Assembly (NCBI GenBank): GCA_017999915.1
Contig: JAGNKX010000001.1
Location: 372,001-436,000 of the forward strand
DNA: 64,000 nt
Reading direction: 5' to 3'
Origin: Spirochaetota bacterium
GTDB taxonomy: Bacteria > Spirochaetota > UBA4802 > UBA5550
Part shown: positions 16,795 through 27,200 of the stretch, piece after piece
How positions within the stretch are numbered: position 1 is the first letter of the stretch
Layout of the letters: the number at the start of each line of letters is the position of its first letter
The notes under the pieces: model-generated
The model's database searches: none
Told to the model about the DNA's origin: nothing
What the model saw: the letters and a program-made list of their open reading frames with translations, nothing else
Position numbers and translations under genes: made by a program

Positions 16795-16938
16795 TCAAAA
16801 AGGACTTGGGCGGAAGCCATTAAAAGCTCCTTTAATGCCGATCCGGAAATCTGCCCTAACTGCGGCGCCGAAATGATCAGTTCCGCGATTTTTTCGTATA
16901 ATACCGACGATGAATGGCCAATTACATATATTTGTTGA
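16795..16938 (+). pseudogene. C-terminal remnant of an IS91-like transposase
   Basis: A 47-codon open stretch after an in-frame TAA reads R-T-W-A-E-A-I-K-S-S-F, then A-D-P-E-I-C-P-N-C-G-A-E-M, and ends at TGA 16936-16938. This matches the recurring C-terminal signature of IS91-type transposases (W-A-x-L-I-x-x-V, then D-P-x-x-C-P-x-C-G-x-x-M). No start codon, catalytic domain or terminal repeats are present, so only a decayed fragment survives. Confidence 0.5.
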
Positions 16939-16995
16939 CATATGTCCTTTTTTATAGCATTCTCAAATCATGTCAAAATCTGGAGGAAGCTTATT

Positions 16996-17511
16996 TTGAA
17001 AAATTTGAAAGCAACAACGTTTTCATTTATCTTTATCATAAGTTTTTTAACCTTATCCTTTGCCGGATGTGATATTTTTAAAAACAAATCTGATGAAAAT
17101 TTTAAAAGAAATCAAAAAATCAATCTGCTAACTTCTCTCCTGACGTCAGCCCGAAATCTTGAGGGAACATGGAAAACAGCCATTCCAGTAACGATCTATA
17201 CCAATGTGCCCTGTAGCAAATCTTGTAATGTCACATTCATAATCTATCCCGGTTTAGATAATAACCATCCAAATATCAATATAGAAATAGTTGGGACTTC
17301 TGCAGGTTGTTCATTTCCTTTAGATATATACGCGACGGGCACCATTAGTTCCACCAATCTCGTTGTAGAAAATATAGACTGGTCTTGGGGTGTCGGAAAC
17401 TTTAATTTTACTACCGATATCCTTACCGGAACTCTCGATTGCACGATTGACTATGGGACTGAAGAACACTATTGGACAAATACCAATGAGCTCATTTTAA
17501 TCAGACAGTGA
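16996..17511 (+). CDS. A+T-rich putative lipoprotein
   Basis: I place the start at TTG 16996, because GGAGG lies 9 bases before it and the product then begins with a proper signal peptide (K-N-L-K, 17 hydrophobic residues) ending at the lipobox F-A-G-C. That gives 171 residues. An upstream ATG at 16942 would add an unlikely N-terminus. The mature part is rich in Thr, Asn and Ile, contains several cysteines (C-S-K-S-C, A-G-C) and looks beta-rich. No known domain is recognised. Codon use and base composition are far more A+T-rich than in neighbours, and a transposase remnant lies immediately upstream, both suggesting acquisition by transfer. Confidence 0.65.
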   Translation: MKNLKATTFSFIFIISFLTLSFAGCDIFKNKSDENFKRNQKINLLTSLLTSARNLEGTWKTAIPVTIYTNVPCSKSCNVTFIIYPGLDNNHPNINIEIVGTSAGCSFPLDIYATGTISSTNLVVENIDWSWGVGNFNFTTDILTGTLDCTIDYGTEEHYWTNTNELILIRQ

Positions 17512-17886
17512 CGAGGTTTCCAATGCACGACAATAGGGTGGTTATGTGTCGCGGTAATGGTTCCCGAATATGTAATGGATCATAGAAGTTATCGAAGGCT
17601 CCTACCGGATCATTTATTATGGGCAACTCTAAAATTAGAATATTCAATATATCAACATTGAAAATTTTATTTTTACACTGAAAGTGCCCACAAGGGAACA
17701 TCCAAATTTTATTTTTGAGGTTCTCTTATATAAAACCCGAACAAATTGATGTATTTTCGGTTCTTCACGGGGCAGAGAATGTTTTTGTGTGAGGATAATG
17801 CATAGCAGTCCCCGTCCCGCAGCTTACGATAAGTCGTCTTATGTGCGCCGAGGGCCGAGGGCAGCCTGCTTTTTTGCCGCCGCATT
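17512..17886. other. Intergenic region with a partial palindromic repeat
   Basis: No supported gene was found between the lipoprotein and the recQ stop; a 69-codon leftward frame at 17709-17918 looks random. Bases 17671-17738 resemble the palindromic repeat at 53651-53710. Confidence 0.45.
17671..17738. repeat. Palindromic intergenic repeat, degenerate copy
   Basis: The segment shares TTTTTACA, GAAAGTGC, ACA-GGGA and an A+T-rich centre with the intact copy at 53640-53710, in the same order. Its right arm has diverged, so the hairpin is largely lost. Confidence 0.4.
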
Positions 17887-19341
17887 TTACATGCAGTTGT
17901 CGCAGTTCTTGCATTCAACGTTTTTCATGTCAAAATAATTGTGGATATAGTTCCTTCTGCATTCACGTGTCTTTACGTAGTTAAGCATTTCAATAAGCCG
18001 CTTTTTGTCGCGCTCCTGCTTTGACTTTATGTATTCATCCGAAATAATTTCATCCGGCAGGGGCAATATTAATTTCAGGTTCTGCGTTTCCGCGTTGCCT
18101 TCGGTGACATTATACATATCGAAAATGTTAAGCACGGTCTGAAGCCTGTGGTCAGCTTTATGCTTGAACACAAGCTTTTCCTGGAGATCCTCGTAAGAAT
18201 ACGCGTTGATCGTATCGCCCAGGGAATCGAGCAGGCGATATGTTTTCTTGATGAATCCGGCGTCGGGATTCTTCCATTCCAGGAAGCTGATCTGCACTTC
18301 AAGGTCATCCTGGCAGTACATGAGAATGCAGTCCGAGGGGCGGCCGTCGCGGCCGGCCCTGCCAATCTCCTGGTAATACGATTCTATGGAATCGGGAATC
18401 TCGCCGTGGATTATCATTCTTATGTCGGGCCTGTCTATGCCCATGCCGAATGCGTTGGTCGCAAGTATGACAATATTGTCAGATGTCATAAATCTTTTAT
18501 GTACTTTTCTCCTTTCAGGCGGATTGAGTTTTCCGTGATATATGGAATACCCATGGCCTTTACTGTCGAGAAACTCGGCGAAGCGTTCTATGCTTTTTAT
18601 CAGGTTGAAATATACTATCTTGCTCCCCGGCTTTTCATTTATCAGCTTGTACATCTTTTCAAATTTTTCAGGTTCGTCGATAGCTTCAACAACATGGAGC
18701 GAAAGATTCGGCCTGCATATGCCCTCGTTGAATATTTTAATATCTTGCGCCGGAATGCCTGTCTTTTCTATAATGTCGTTCTGCACAATCAGCGTGGCTG
18801 TTGCGGTCAATGCTATTGTCGCCGGGTTGCCCAGCACATCCCTGATTTCTTTAACCTTTGAGTAGTCCGGCCTGAAATCATTGCCCCAGCGGCTTACACA
18901 ATGAGCCTCGTCGATTGCCAGCAGCGATATTTTCCTGCTTCTAATTGTTGCGTTAAATTCCCTGTTCCTGAAACGCTCCGGAGCAACGAACAGTATTTTG
19001 TATTTGCCCTCCGCGATGTTTTTATACCGCGCCGTTCTTTCCGCCTTGCCCAGTGACGAGTTGATGTATGCTGCGTCAATGCCAAGCTCAAGCAGGCTGT
19101 CGACCTGGTCTTTCATCAGCGATATGAGCGGCGAGATTACGACCGTAAGCCCGTCCATGAGCAGGGCAGGCAGCTGGTAGCACAGCGACTTGCCCATGCC
19201 CGTGGGCATGAGCACAAGACAGTGCCTGCCCGACAGCACGTGCAGAATAATATCCTTCTGCGAAGCCCTGAAGCCGCCTTCGGCTTTGAATGTTTCGCGT
19301 AAAAGCGTGTGAATTTTCTGTTCAGCTGCACTAATATCCAT
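17887..19341 (-). CDS. recQ: RecQ-type ATP-dependent DNA helicase
   Basis: This encodes 484 residues from ATG 19341; an in-frame TTG at 19431 would add 30 residues of A+T-rich, unlikely sequence. Helicase motif I is M-P-T-G-M-G-K-S (Lys51), motif II is D-E-A-H (144-147), followed by the RecQ-specific C-V-S-R-W-G-N-D-F-R-P-D-Y. Motif VI is in Q-E-I-G-R-A-G-R-D-G-R. The protein ends exactly after the zinc-binding cysteines (C-R-R, then C-K-N-C-D-N-C), so the RQC winged helix and HRDC domains of full-length RecQ (about 600 residues) are missing. It should unwind DNA 3'-to-5' in repair or recombination. Its G+C content is lower than that of flanking genes. Confidence 0.9.
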   Translation of the reverse strand: MDISAAEQKIHTLLRETFKAEGGFRASQKDIILHVLSGRHCLVLMPTGMGKSLCYQLPALLMDGLTVVISPLISLMKDQVDSLLELGIDAAYINSSLGKAERTARYKNIAEGKYKILFVAPERFRNREFNATIRSRKISLLAIDEAHCVSRWGNDFRPDYSKVKEIRDVLGNPATIALTATATLIVQNDIIEKTGIPAQDIKIFNEGICRPNLSLHVVEAIDEPEKFEKMYKLINEKPGSKIVYFNLIKSIERFAEFLDSKGHGYSIYHGKLNPPERRKVHKRFMTSDNIVILATNAFGMGIDRPDIRMIIHGEIPDSIESYYQEIGRAGRDGRPSDCILMYCQDDLEVQISFLEWKNPDAGFIKKTYRLLDSLGDTINAYSYEDLQEKLVFKHKADHRLQTVLNIFDMYNVTEGNAETQNLKLILPLPDEIISDEYIKSKQERDKKRLIEMLNYVKTRECRRNYIHNYFDMKNVECKNCDNCM

Positions 19342-19590
19342 AGTATAAATGACCGGTTTTGAGAGATTGCTGGATGAAAATTTATGCCATAAGATTATTA
19401 TATTAATTTTATGCAAGAAATATAAATGCAAAACATGTGAATGTTTACAGGATATTCCGGTTTTCAGGCAGGCGATGTTTCATGCTTTTTTTGAATCAGC
19501 TTAATCAGTAGACCCGGCGGGCAGGTCGACCATCCTGCGCCTGCCCACCGTGAACCCGCTGCTCGTAAAGCAACATCAATGGAGAAGGCC

Positions 19591-20145
19591 CTAGCTTCGC
19601 TTGTATTTTCCCATGAGCTGGCCCTGGGCCAGCACATGGCCCTCCATGGCCCTGAGGAGCTCGCTCTTGGCCGCTCCCTCCTTCAGGGCAAGGACCGTGT
19701 CAAGGGCATAGACCTTGAAAAAATACCGGTGCGTGCCCCCCGGGGGGCAGGGGCCGCCGTAGGGGAGCTTGCGGAAATCGTTGATCCCCTGCTTCGCGCC
19801 AGCGGGCATGGATGCCCCTTCTGCCAGCTCCTTCACCGCCGCGGGTATGTTGAATACCACCCAGTGGACCCAGGTGCCGGCCGGAGCGTCCGGGTCATCG
19901 CAGATTAGGGCGATGGTTTTCGCCCCGGCCGGAACGCCGCTCCAGGCGATCAGCGGCGAGAGGTCCCGACCATCGCAGGTATACTTTCCGGGGATCATTC
20001 CCCCCTCCTTGAAAGCGGTGCTGGTAACAGTCAACGTACCCATAGCCTTACCTCCACGAACTTTAGAATAACCCTCTGTTCCGATATTTGATACCATGAC
20101 AATGAAAAACAGCGAGAGAAATAGACAGACTGGTCTTTTAATCAT
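19591..20145 (-). CDS. YbhB/YbcL family Raf-kinase-inhibitor-like protein, exported
   Basis: This encodes 184 residues preceded by AGGAGG. The first 25 residues form a signal peptide, so the protein is likely periplasmic. The rest matches the bacterial PEBP fold: F-K-E-G-G-M-I-P-x-K-Y-T-C-D-G-R-D-L-S-P-L-I-A-W, then D-D-P-D-A-P-x-G-T-W-V-H-W-V, and G-G-P-C-P-P-G-G-T-H-R-Y. These form the anion- or ligand-binding pocket. The biological role of bacterial members is poorly known. It appears monocistronic. Confidence 0.92.
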   Translation of the reverse strand: MIKRPVCLFLSLFFIVMVSNIGTEGYSKVRGGKAMGTLTVTSTAFKEGGMIPGKYTCDGRDLSPLIAWSGVPAGAKTIALICDDPDAPAGTWVHWVVFNIPAAVKELAEGASMPAGAKQGINDFRKLPYGGPCPPGGTHRYFFKVYALDTVLALKEGAAKSELLRAMEGHVLAQGQLMGKYKRS

Positions 20146-20256
20146 AAGAAACCTCCTGGCAAGGAAGATTGTATATTGATGTCATATTCTTTGCCTCTCC
20201 ATGGCCGGCCTGGAGGTCAGCGGTTATCTCTGTGCGGGATATTCTTGCTCAGCGGT

Positions 20257-20676
20257 TTATTTTCTGGTATTGAAGATATCCCGCGCCTCCCGCTCCGCCT
20301 CGGCCAGCACGCCGGGGCCGAAGGTGTTGAAGATGATCTTATCCATCTCGTTGCTGTAACACTTGCTCCGGCGACGGTCCGCCGACCCGGATATGACCAG
20401 CTCGATGCCGTGCCTGGTCTTCATGTAATCCCCCAGGAAGCGGCCGAATTCTCCGTCATAACGCTCCTCCCCGAACAGATACATCCGGTACGAGCCGCCC
20501 CTGGCGTCGACCCTGGCCCTCTTGATGGCCCTCAGGCACTGGTCCCTTGATTCATCATCCCCTGCCTCAGGCCGGGCGGCATCCCTCTTCGCGGCGGTGG
20601 TAACGCCTTTTTTCGCTGCGCATCCCGTGGCCGCGATGAAAAGTACGATAATTAAAGAGCTCACGATATATTTCAT
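20257..20676 (-). CDS. Putative lipoprotein of unknown function
   Basis: Starting at ATG 20676 gives 139 residues with a short basic N-terminus, a hydrophobic stretch and the lipobox A-A-T-G-C at about residue 19, so it should be a lipid-anchored exported protein. A start at 20718 would put an unlikely tail before the signal peptide. The mature region is charged, with R-M-Y-L-F-G-E-E-R-Y-D-G-E-F-G-R-F-L-G-D-Y in the centre. No known domain is recognised. It lies upstream of the YbhB-like gene on the same strand, 111 bases away. Confidence 0.65.
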   Translation of the reverse strand: MKYIVSSLIIVLFIAATGCAAKKGVTTAAKRDAARPEAGDDESRDQCLRAIKRARVDARGGSYRMYLFGEERYDGEFGRFLGDYMKTRHGIELVISGSADRRRSKCYSNEMDKIIFNTFGPGVLAEAEREARDIFNTRK

Positions 20677-20811
20677 AGGATTATACTTCAAATGTACACC
20701 GGAGTAAAAAAATAGCAAGGAAATTTCAATTCCTGATTATGCTTGCAATTTAATCCCTCCCGGGATAGGGTATGTTATCGAAGCTGTGGCACAACTTCAG
20801 GAACGGCAACA

Positions 20812-21186
20812 ATGGAACGAAGGCTATATACCCGGATACCCTTTAACATTGAAACGATCATTCGCTTCAACGACAGGCCCATCCAGGGGACCGTCCTCAA
20901 TATCAGCCTCCATGGATTGTTCATCGATATCCCGGAGGCCCTGCCGGACAGGGCCCTGGTGGGCGTGGAAATCTCCATGGACAGCTCCGGTTCCCATAAA
21001 AGCCTGCTTCTGCCGGGGCTGGTGGTCCGCTCCGGATCGGGCGGCACCGCCGTCAAGCTCATGGAACTGGATCTAGAATCCTACACTGTTGTCCGGGACC
21101 TCATGATGGACCGGTCCATCACCCCGGAGGTCATCATGGACGAATTCTGCAGATTCATAGCCTGCGGCCAGGACCATTCCCTTTAA
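20812..21186 (+). CDS. Single-domain PilZ protein (c-di-GMP binding)
   Basis: Starting at ATG 20812 gives 124 residues. Both PilZ c-di-GMP-binding motifs are intact: R-L-Y-T-R (RxxxR) in the first ten residues and N-I-S-L-H-G ([D/N]xSxxG) about 30 residues on, followed by the usual beta-barrel strands. It should bind c-di-GMP in the cytosol and act as an adaptor; the partner is unknown. The C-terminal 40 residues (D-L-M-M-D-R-S-I-T-P-E-V-I-M-D-E-F) are probably helical. An in-frame start at 20743 would add residues before the RxxxR motif and lacks support. It diverges from the upstream lipoprotein and converges on the alpha-2-macroglobulin gene. Confidence 0.88.
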   Translation: MERRLYTRIPFNIETIIRFNDRPIQGTVLNISLHGLFIDIPEALPDRALVGVEISMDSSGSHKSLLLPGLVVRSGSGGTAVKLMELDLESYTVVRDLMMDRSITPEVIMDEFCRFIACGQDHSL

Positions 21187-21201
21187 AAAAGTTGCTGTCC
21201 T

Positions 21202-21225
21202 CAAATCCCCCATCTGGGGGATTTG
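21202..21225. terminator. Bidirectional hairpin between convergent genes
   Basis: CAAATCCCCC and GGGGGATTTG form a perfect 10-bp stem around ATCT. It lies between the stop of the PilZ gene and the stop of the alpha-2-macroglobulin gene. No long U-tract follows directly on either strand. Confidence 0.5.
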
Positions 21226-21260
21226 GGGGATCTTCTGATAGGGCCTTTCAAGCTATCCTA

Positions 21261-24200
21261 TCAATCAACCCTGAGCCGCGAACCCTCCGAATGGGAGGTG
21301 AACTCCGGCGCGTACATGCACTGGATCGTTGTTATGCCTGCCGAGAAATCCCCCTTCAGACTCACCACCAGGGGATACTCGAACACGAAGGTCCCCTTGG
21401 GCAGGCGCTCCATGAAAAAGTGCGTGGCCGTGTCCTTGGTGCTCTCATAGTACCAGAGGCCGTCCTGGAAGCGGTGCCGGGACAATACGTTTTCCGGCTC
21501 CGTCCCTGCCGCGCGGAGGTCCTTCATGTGCACGTAATCCATGTCCCGGTCGGACCTGAGAATTATGCGCACCCTCACCTTGTCCCCCGGCTTGAGCTTC
21601 CTGTTCCCCGTCAGCTGCTCCAGCACCGGACCGCGGTCGGTGGAGGTGACAAGGAAAAACTTCTTCTCGAGCTTTAGCGGCGTTTCGTGGGGCGTGATCT
21701 TGTCCATCTGCTCGAAATACTGCCAGTAGAGCGCGCCCCAGGCGGGATTGCTGTTCGGGTTGACTACCTTCACGTTGCCCATTTCAGGCACAATCTCGTT
21801 CTTGTCCCAGCTGACCTTGAAGTATCCGGTCCCCGCCTCGGTGGCCGCGCCCATGGCGGCCGGGTCCACGGCACGGTCGTTGATCACTATCTGCGCCAGC
21901 GTGTCGTTCTTCAGCCAGTCCGATCCTCCCATGAGAAGGGCATAGCAGGCGTCGGTGGTGGCCTTGGTTGTGCTCCAGTGCTGGACCTGTTTCATCTTGA
22001 CGAGCCAGGTACGCATGTCGTCGACAGCCGCGGCGTCCCGGGCCACTTCGCTGAAGGCCTCGATCAGGAGCGCCTGGGTTTCGATGGGCGCCTGGTACCA
22101 CCAGTACCCTCCCACGTTTTCCTTCCAGTACATGCCCATCTCATCATTCTGTATGGCATGTTCCCTGAGGGACTCCATGATCTCCTGCGCCGGCTTTGCC
22201 TCGCCGAAGCGATGCAGGGCGATGGCCGCCAGGCCCTTGCCGTAGGGCCCTTCCTGGGGCCAGTATTTCACCGCCTGGCCCTTCCAGTAATCGAAGGCTT
22301 CTTTGCACTGCTGGGGCATGGCCGTATCCATGAAAAAGCTCCGTGTATACAGGTAATGGTACTGGATATAGCCGATATTCTTCTGCTTGAGATTTATCTT
22401 GTACCGCACCAGGTAGTCGTAATCCCTCTTCATCTCCCTGTCGATGAAGGCCACCGCCTTTCCGGTCATAGCCGATATTTTTTCCTTTGACGCGCTTCCG
22501 ACCCCCAGGACGTTGAGCTTGGCCAGGCCGGCCAGTATGTGCTGGGTGATATACCAGCTCTCGGGAAGGCCCGTGAACCAGGGCCATCCCCCGTTGGCCC
22601 CCTGCATCTGCCTGAGCTTTGAAAAGGCCCTGTCCAGCTCCCGGGCCATATGGTTCAGGTCGAAGAGGAGGGCGACTCGCTTCTTGTTCTGCTCCTCGTT
22701 TTTTCCGTTCAGGAGCCACGGCGTCTCCTGAAGTAAAACCGACTTCAGCTCCTCGTTCTTCTGCAGATTCGACAGGAGGGCGTCGCTGTTCTTCCACCGG
22801 TCGAAGACAGCCCTGACCTTGGGGCTGCTGTTGACGATATGGGACGCCAGGCTGTTGGAATAAAAGCGGCTGAACACCTGCTCCGAGCACTCGTGGGGGA
22901 ACTCCATCAGGTAGGGCAGCGCCTGCACCGCGTACCAGACCGGATTGGACGTGAATTCCAGGGTGAGCCGGTAGTGGGACAGGGTGGTTGACTCTTTCGA
23001 TTTGAGGAGCTTGGCGAAGGTGAAGTTTTTCGTCTGGTTCCCCCGCACCGGGAGCGGCATCGATTCCGTCACCATCATCCGGTTCGACAGGACCGGCAGG
23101 GTCGATTCCTCGCCGTCGCTGAAGCTCCCCGCCCGGGCAACGACCCGCCATGTCACGGCCTCCACCGATTCCGGCACTTTTACGCGCCAGGATACGGCCG
23201 TGTTTCCCTTTTCCGGCACGGAAAAATCCGACGGCCCGCCGTCATTGGAAAGCTCCCTGTCCAAAGGCTTCATGGTCGCCGCGTCAAAGAGCCGGAGTTC
23301 CGCCTTGCCGGCGAGCTTCCTGTCCGTCATGTTGGATATCTTCGTGCTTATGTAGACCGTGTCCCCTTCCCTGAGGAAGCGCGGCACGTTGGGCGTCACC
23401 ATGAGCTCTTTCTGTGTCACCACCTCGTTGGTAAAAACGACTGATTTAAGGTCCCTGGTGTGGGCAAACCCGAGGATTTTCCACCTGGTCAGGGCCTCCG
23501 GCGCCGTAAAGGATATGATAACCTCGCCCTTTTCATTGGTCATCAGGTGGGGATAGAAAAAGGCCGTCTCATTGAGGTTTTTCCGTATCTGCACGGCTCC
23601 TTCTCCGGTCCCTTTTTTATTTTCGCCGCCGATGACACTCAGGCTCTGCTCCCCGGCCGGCGCCGGCGCAGGTTCGTCCTTGCGTTTCGCCTTCTGTGGA
23701 GCCGCCTCTTTTTTATCGGTAATCCCCTCTTCCATGGCGTCAGCGGAGGCGGAATAATCCATGTCTTTCTTCCCCCCGCCCTTGTAATACCGGTATCCCC
23801 TGCCCCTGCTGTAGAAATACACGCCGAAGAGGTTCAGGTAATCGTGATACCTGTTATAGGAAGGATAATACTCATTCCAGCCGTTGGCGGCCTGTCGCGA
23901 CTGCTCAACGGCAAAGGTCGAATTGGAATGCCAGTATTCATAGGTATAAAAATAGGGATTCACGTTGAAAGACCAGTTATGGGGATAGAACGAATCGAGG
24001 GACGCGTCGTACATGGACGCGGCGATTTCGGCAGCGGCCATCTCCCCGCCGGGGCCTGTGATCTTTACGCGCCACTGCTCCTTTTCACCGGGATTCAGCC
24101 TGTTCCGGAAGGTCATGAACTCCGCCTTGAGCTCCTTGTTGGTCCAGGGCACCTGGATGGTCCCGTATCCGCTGTGGAGACGGTTGTCCCTGACCAGGGC

Positions 24201-27200
24201 ATAGCGGTAATGGATGTTGCCCCGGTCCTCTTCCCTGATCGGAATGGCGACGCGTTTTTTATTACCGTCAAGCTTTATGATCCTCTGTTCCGGTTTCGAA
24301 CCGTGGCGCAGGATATCGAAAAGTAGATAGGCATCGCGGGCGGCAGAGGCCACTAAAAAGACGCAATCGCTCCCTGGCTCCACGGAGGCATCCAGGGGCA
24401 TTATCGAAACATATTCGTTCCTGGAAAAGGCCCCGTCCTTCGGCTTGAACAGGGTCACTTGCCGCTGGTACCGGATCCTTTCGCCGTAGGAGTCCCTGGT
24501 CTCGATCTCCACCAGGTAATTGCCGTCGGGCCAGGAATGCACGTCACCGGCGGTGACGATCTTTTCCTTCTCAGTGTTGAAAGGGGCGCTGAAATATTTT
24601 CTTTCTATGCCCCGTGCCTGGACATCATCCTCATTCTTGTAGATGTCATGGGGAAAGCTTTTAATATATTCATCCTTTGTCATGACAAAGCGGTCCGGCC
24701 GCTCCCACAGGCGGGGCCGGAGGAGTCGCTCAGGCTCACTCATCCGCGAAATGGTGAGAGTGCCCCGGGCCGGCACGAACTCCCCGCTGTAGTTGACGCT
24801 GGAGAGCTTAAGGGCAAGATTCTTCGATGAATCGATGACGCCGCGCAGGTCGGGGATATCGACGATAAGGGACGTATACCCGGCCCTTACGCCGGCGCCG
24901 GCTCCATGGGTCTCCCCGTTGATGTCGGTCACGTCCGCATGCACCTGGTAATAAAAGGCCGGCTGCTCCGAGCGGGGGATGCCCTTGTCAGGCTGTGCCT
25001 CGAAGGTGAGAGCGAATTCACCCTTGCCATCGGTCTTCATCTCCCCCCTCTGCATGACCGTTTCCTTGCCGTTGTACCGCCAGTAGTACCATCCCGACCA
25101 GCGGTACATGAACCAGACCTTCCTCACGATGGTATACTTCACCACCGCGTCGGAGAGGGGGGCCCCGGAATAGGAGCGGGCGAAGCCCTTGACGGTCACC
25201 TTCTCACCGAGGCGGTAATTCCCCTTGACCGGCTCGAAGGCCGCCTCGAACTTGGGCCTTTTGTACTCCTCGACCCTTATGACGGCGCTCCCTGACCCGT
25301 TCCGGATGGTCATCTGTCCCGTGAGGACACCGGACGGGGCGGTGAAGGCGCCGCTCACCGTGCCGTACCGGTTCGACCGGAGCTTCACCTGGCCGACCCG
25401 CTGGTTGTTGTAATCGTAGAGCTCCACCGTGGTGTCCTGGTCCGGCAGGATCGCGTAACGCCGGTCGGCGTCGAGCCGCAGCAGTATCCCCTTGAAATAA
25501 ATCGTCTGGCCCGGCCGGTAGATCGAGCGGTCGGTGAAGAAATAACTCTGGTAATGGTTTCTCGCGCTTTCGCCGTAGGTGTAACTGTAAAATTCCGATG
25601 TCAGGCGGTCCCCGTTTTTCCGGAGGATAACGCTCAGGGTCCTGTAATAGCTGTCGCCGGTATCCAAGGGGAAGACCGCTGAGCCGTTCCTGTCCGTAAC
25701 CAGTTTCGCCGCCACGGTGCTGACATATCTGCTTTTCGCATAGTCGTACTTCCGCTCCATTATGGTGACGTTGACATCCCCGAGGGGCATCCCCGTTGCC
25801 CGGTCGAACACGTTGAAAACCGCTCCCTCCTTTTTCGACACATGGTGGGTGAAGCTCAGGTTTGATACCGCCATGGCCATGAAGGCCGCCGCGTTTTTGT
25901 CGTACGAAAAGGTTCGGTCCGTTCCGGCCAGGACCGCATAATAACCTTCATCCAGGGGCGGCACCCTGATCTCCGCCGCATGGTCCCGGAGGTCGCCGTC
26001 GTCAGGAAGGGCCACTTCCCATTCCTGGAGGGCCTTCATCTTCCGGAGCCGGTCAAGCTTGACCTCGGTCCTGTCATAGTTGTCGTTGAGGTACTCGTAG
26101 TCATCCACGGTCAGCCGCAGGGCCCTGAGGTAGATACGGTTCAGGTTCTTATACTTCACCAGGGCCCGGGAGGGGCTCCGGGGCACATTGACCTTCTCCG
26201 TGAGGAGAGAAAGGCTCTTGTCGATCGCCGTCAGGGGCCTGCACAGGAGCGCTCCCTCCGATTCCGGGAAGCGGCGGACCACGTCCCCGGCTATTTCAAC
26301 GGATTTCCTGATCGACCAGCGATGATCGGAGGGGTCTCCCTCCTTCCATTCCTGGCCCATGGCCCGGTACCACCGGGCGATCTCGTATGACACCAGGGCC
26401 GAGGAGGGATGGCCGGCGAGCCTCTTTTCAAGGGCCTCAAGGGATTTAAAATAAAGATAATCCTTGTCCGGGATGACCGACCTGTCGCGGACAAACTGGA
26501 GCCTTTTCAATTCCACGTCCGCCAGGGCCGCGGGGCCGCCGGGCAGGTCTTTCAGATGCAGCCGGGTCAGGTCCTGGAGGATGATCATCGCGTTGTAGCG
26601 GAGCGAGGTCGCATCCCGGGCCGTTATGGTCATGGCTGCGAACTCTTCAGCCGTCCCGAAATATCCGGCTGTATCGATTTCATAATCGTAGGCGGGCCTG
26701 GTGAGCTGGTTTTCATCGACCATGAAAAAATCAACGGCCCGGTGCGCGAGAAAATCGTACAGGGTGGGCCGGTACTCCCGGGGGGCGCTTCCACTGACCA
26801 GGATTGCGTCCATGAGGTCCAGGGGAATTCTTTTCAGATCATCGGGCCTCTCCAGGGCGCCGCGGTGCAGCTCGATGATGCGCCCCATGATCTTAGCGAG
26901 GCTCCAGGTGGAGACATCCCCATCCCTGGGGTTCGCCGTATCGGTCCGGCTGTAAAAGGTCCAGCGGTGGGCGGAAAAATAGTTCCAGTAGGCCTCGGCC
27001 ATGATCGAGCGGAGGACCTGCTTCTCCGGGAATGACGACGATAAAGCCTCCTGCTCCAGCATGCGGAGGATATCCGGGTGCTCCTTTTCGCCGATGGCCA
27101 TGAGGTACTTGACCCTGTGAATCTGGGCCTTGACGATCTGCGGAACATTGCGATCCTTTTTGGCGCGGCCGAGGATTTGTTCGACCTGCTCCAGGGCGGA

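Noticed and set aside
21687-22490. Rightward 267-codon open frame within the alpha-2-macroglobulin gene
   Set aside because: It is fully embedded opposite a well-supported 2045-codon gene and shows only shadow composition.
22144-23151. Leftward 335-codon frame inside the alpha-2-macroglobulin gene in another reading frame
   Set aside because: It is an out-of-frame overlap on the same strand, rich in Arg, Gly and Pro as expected of a frame-shifted shadow.
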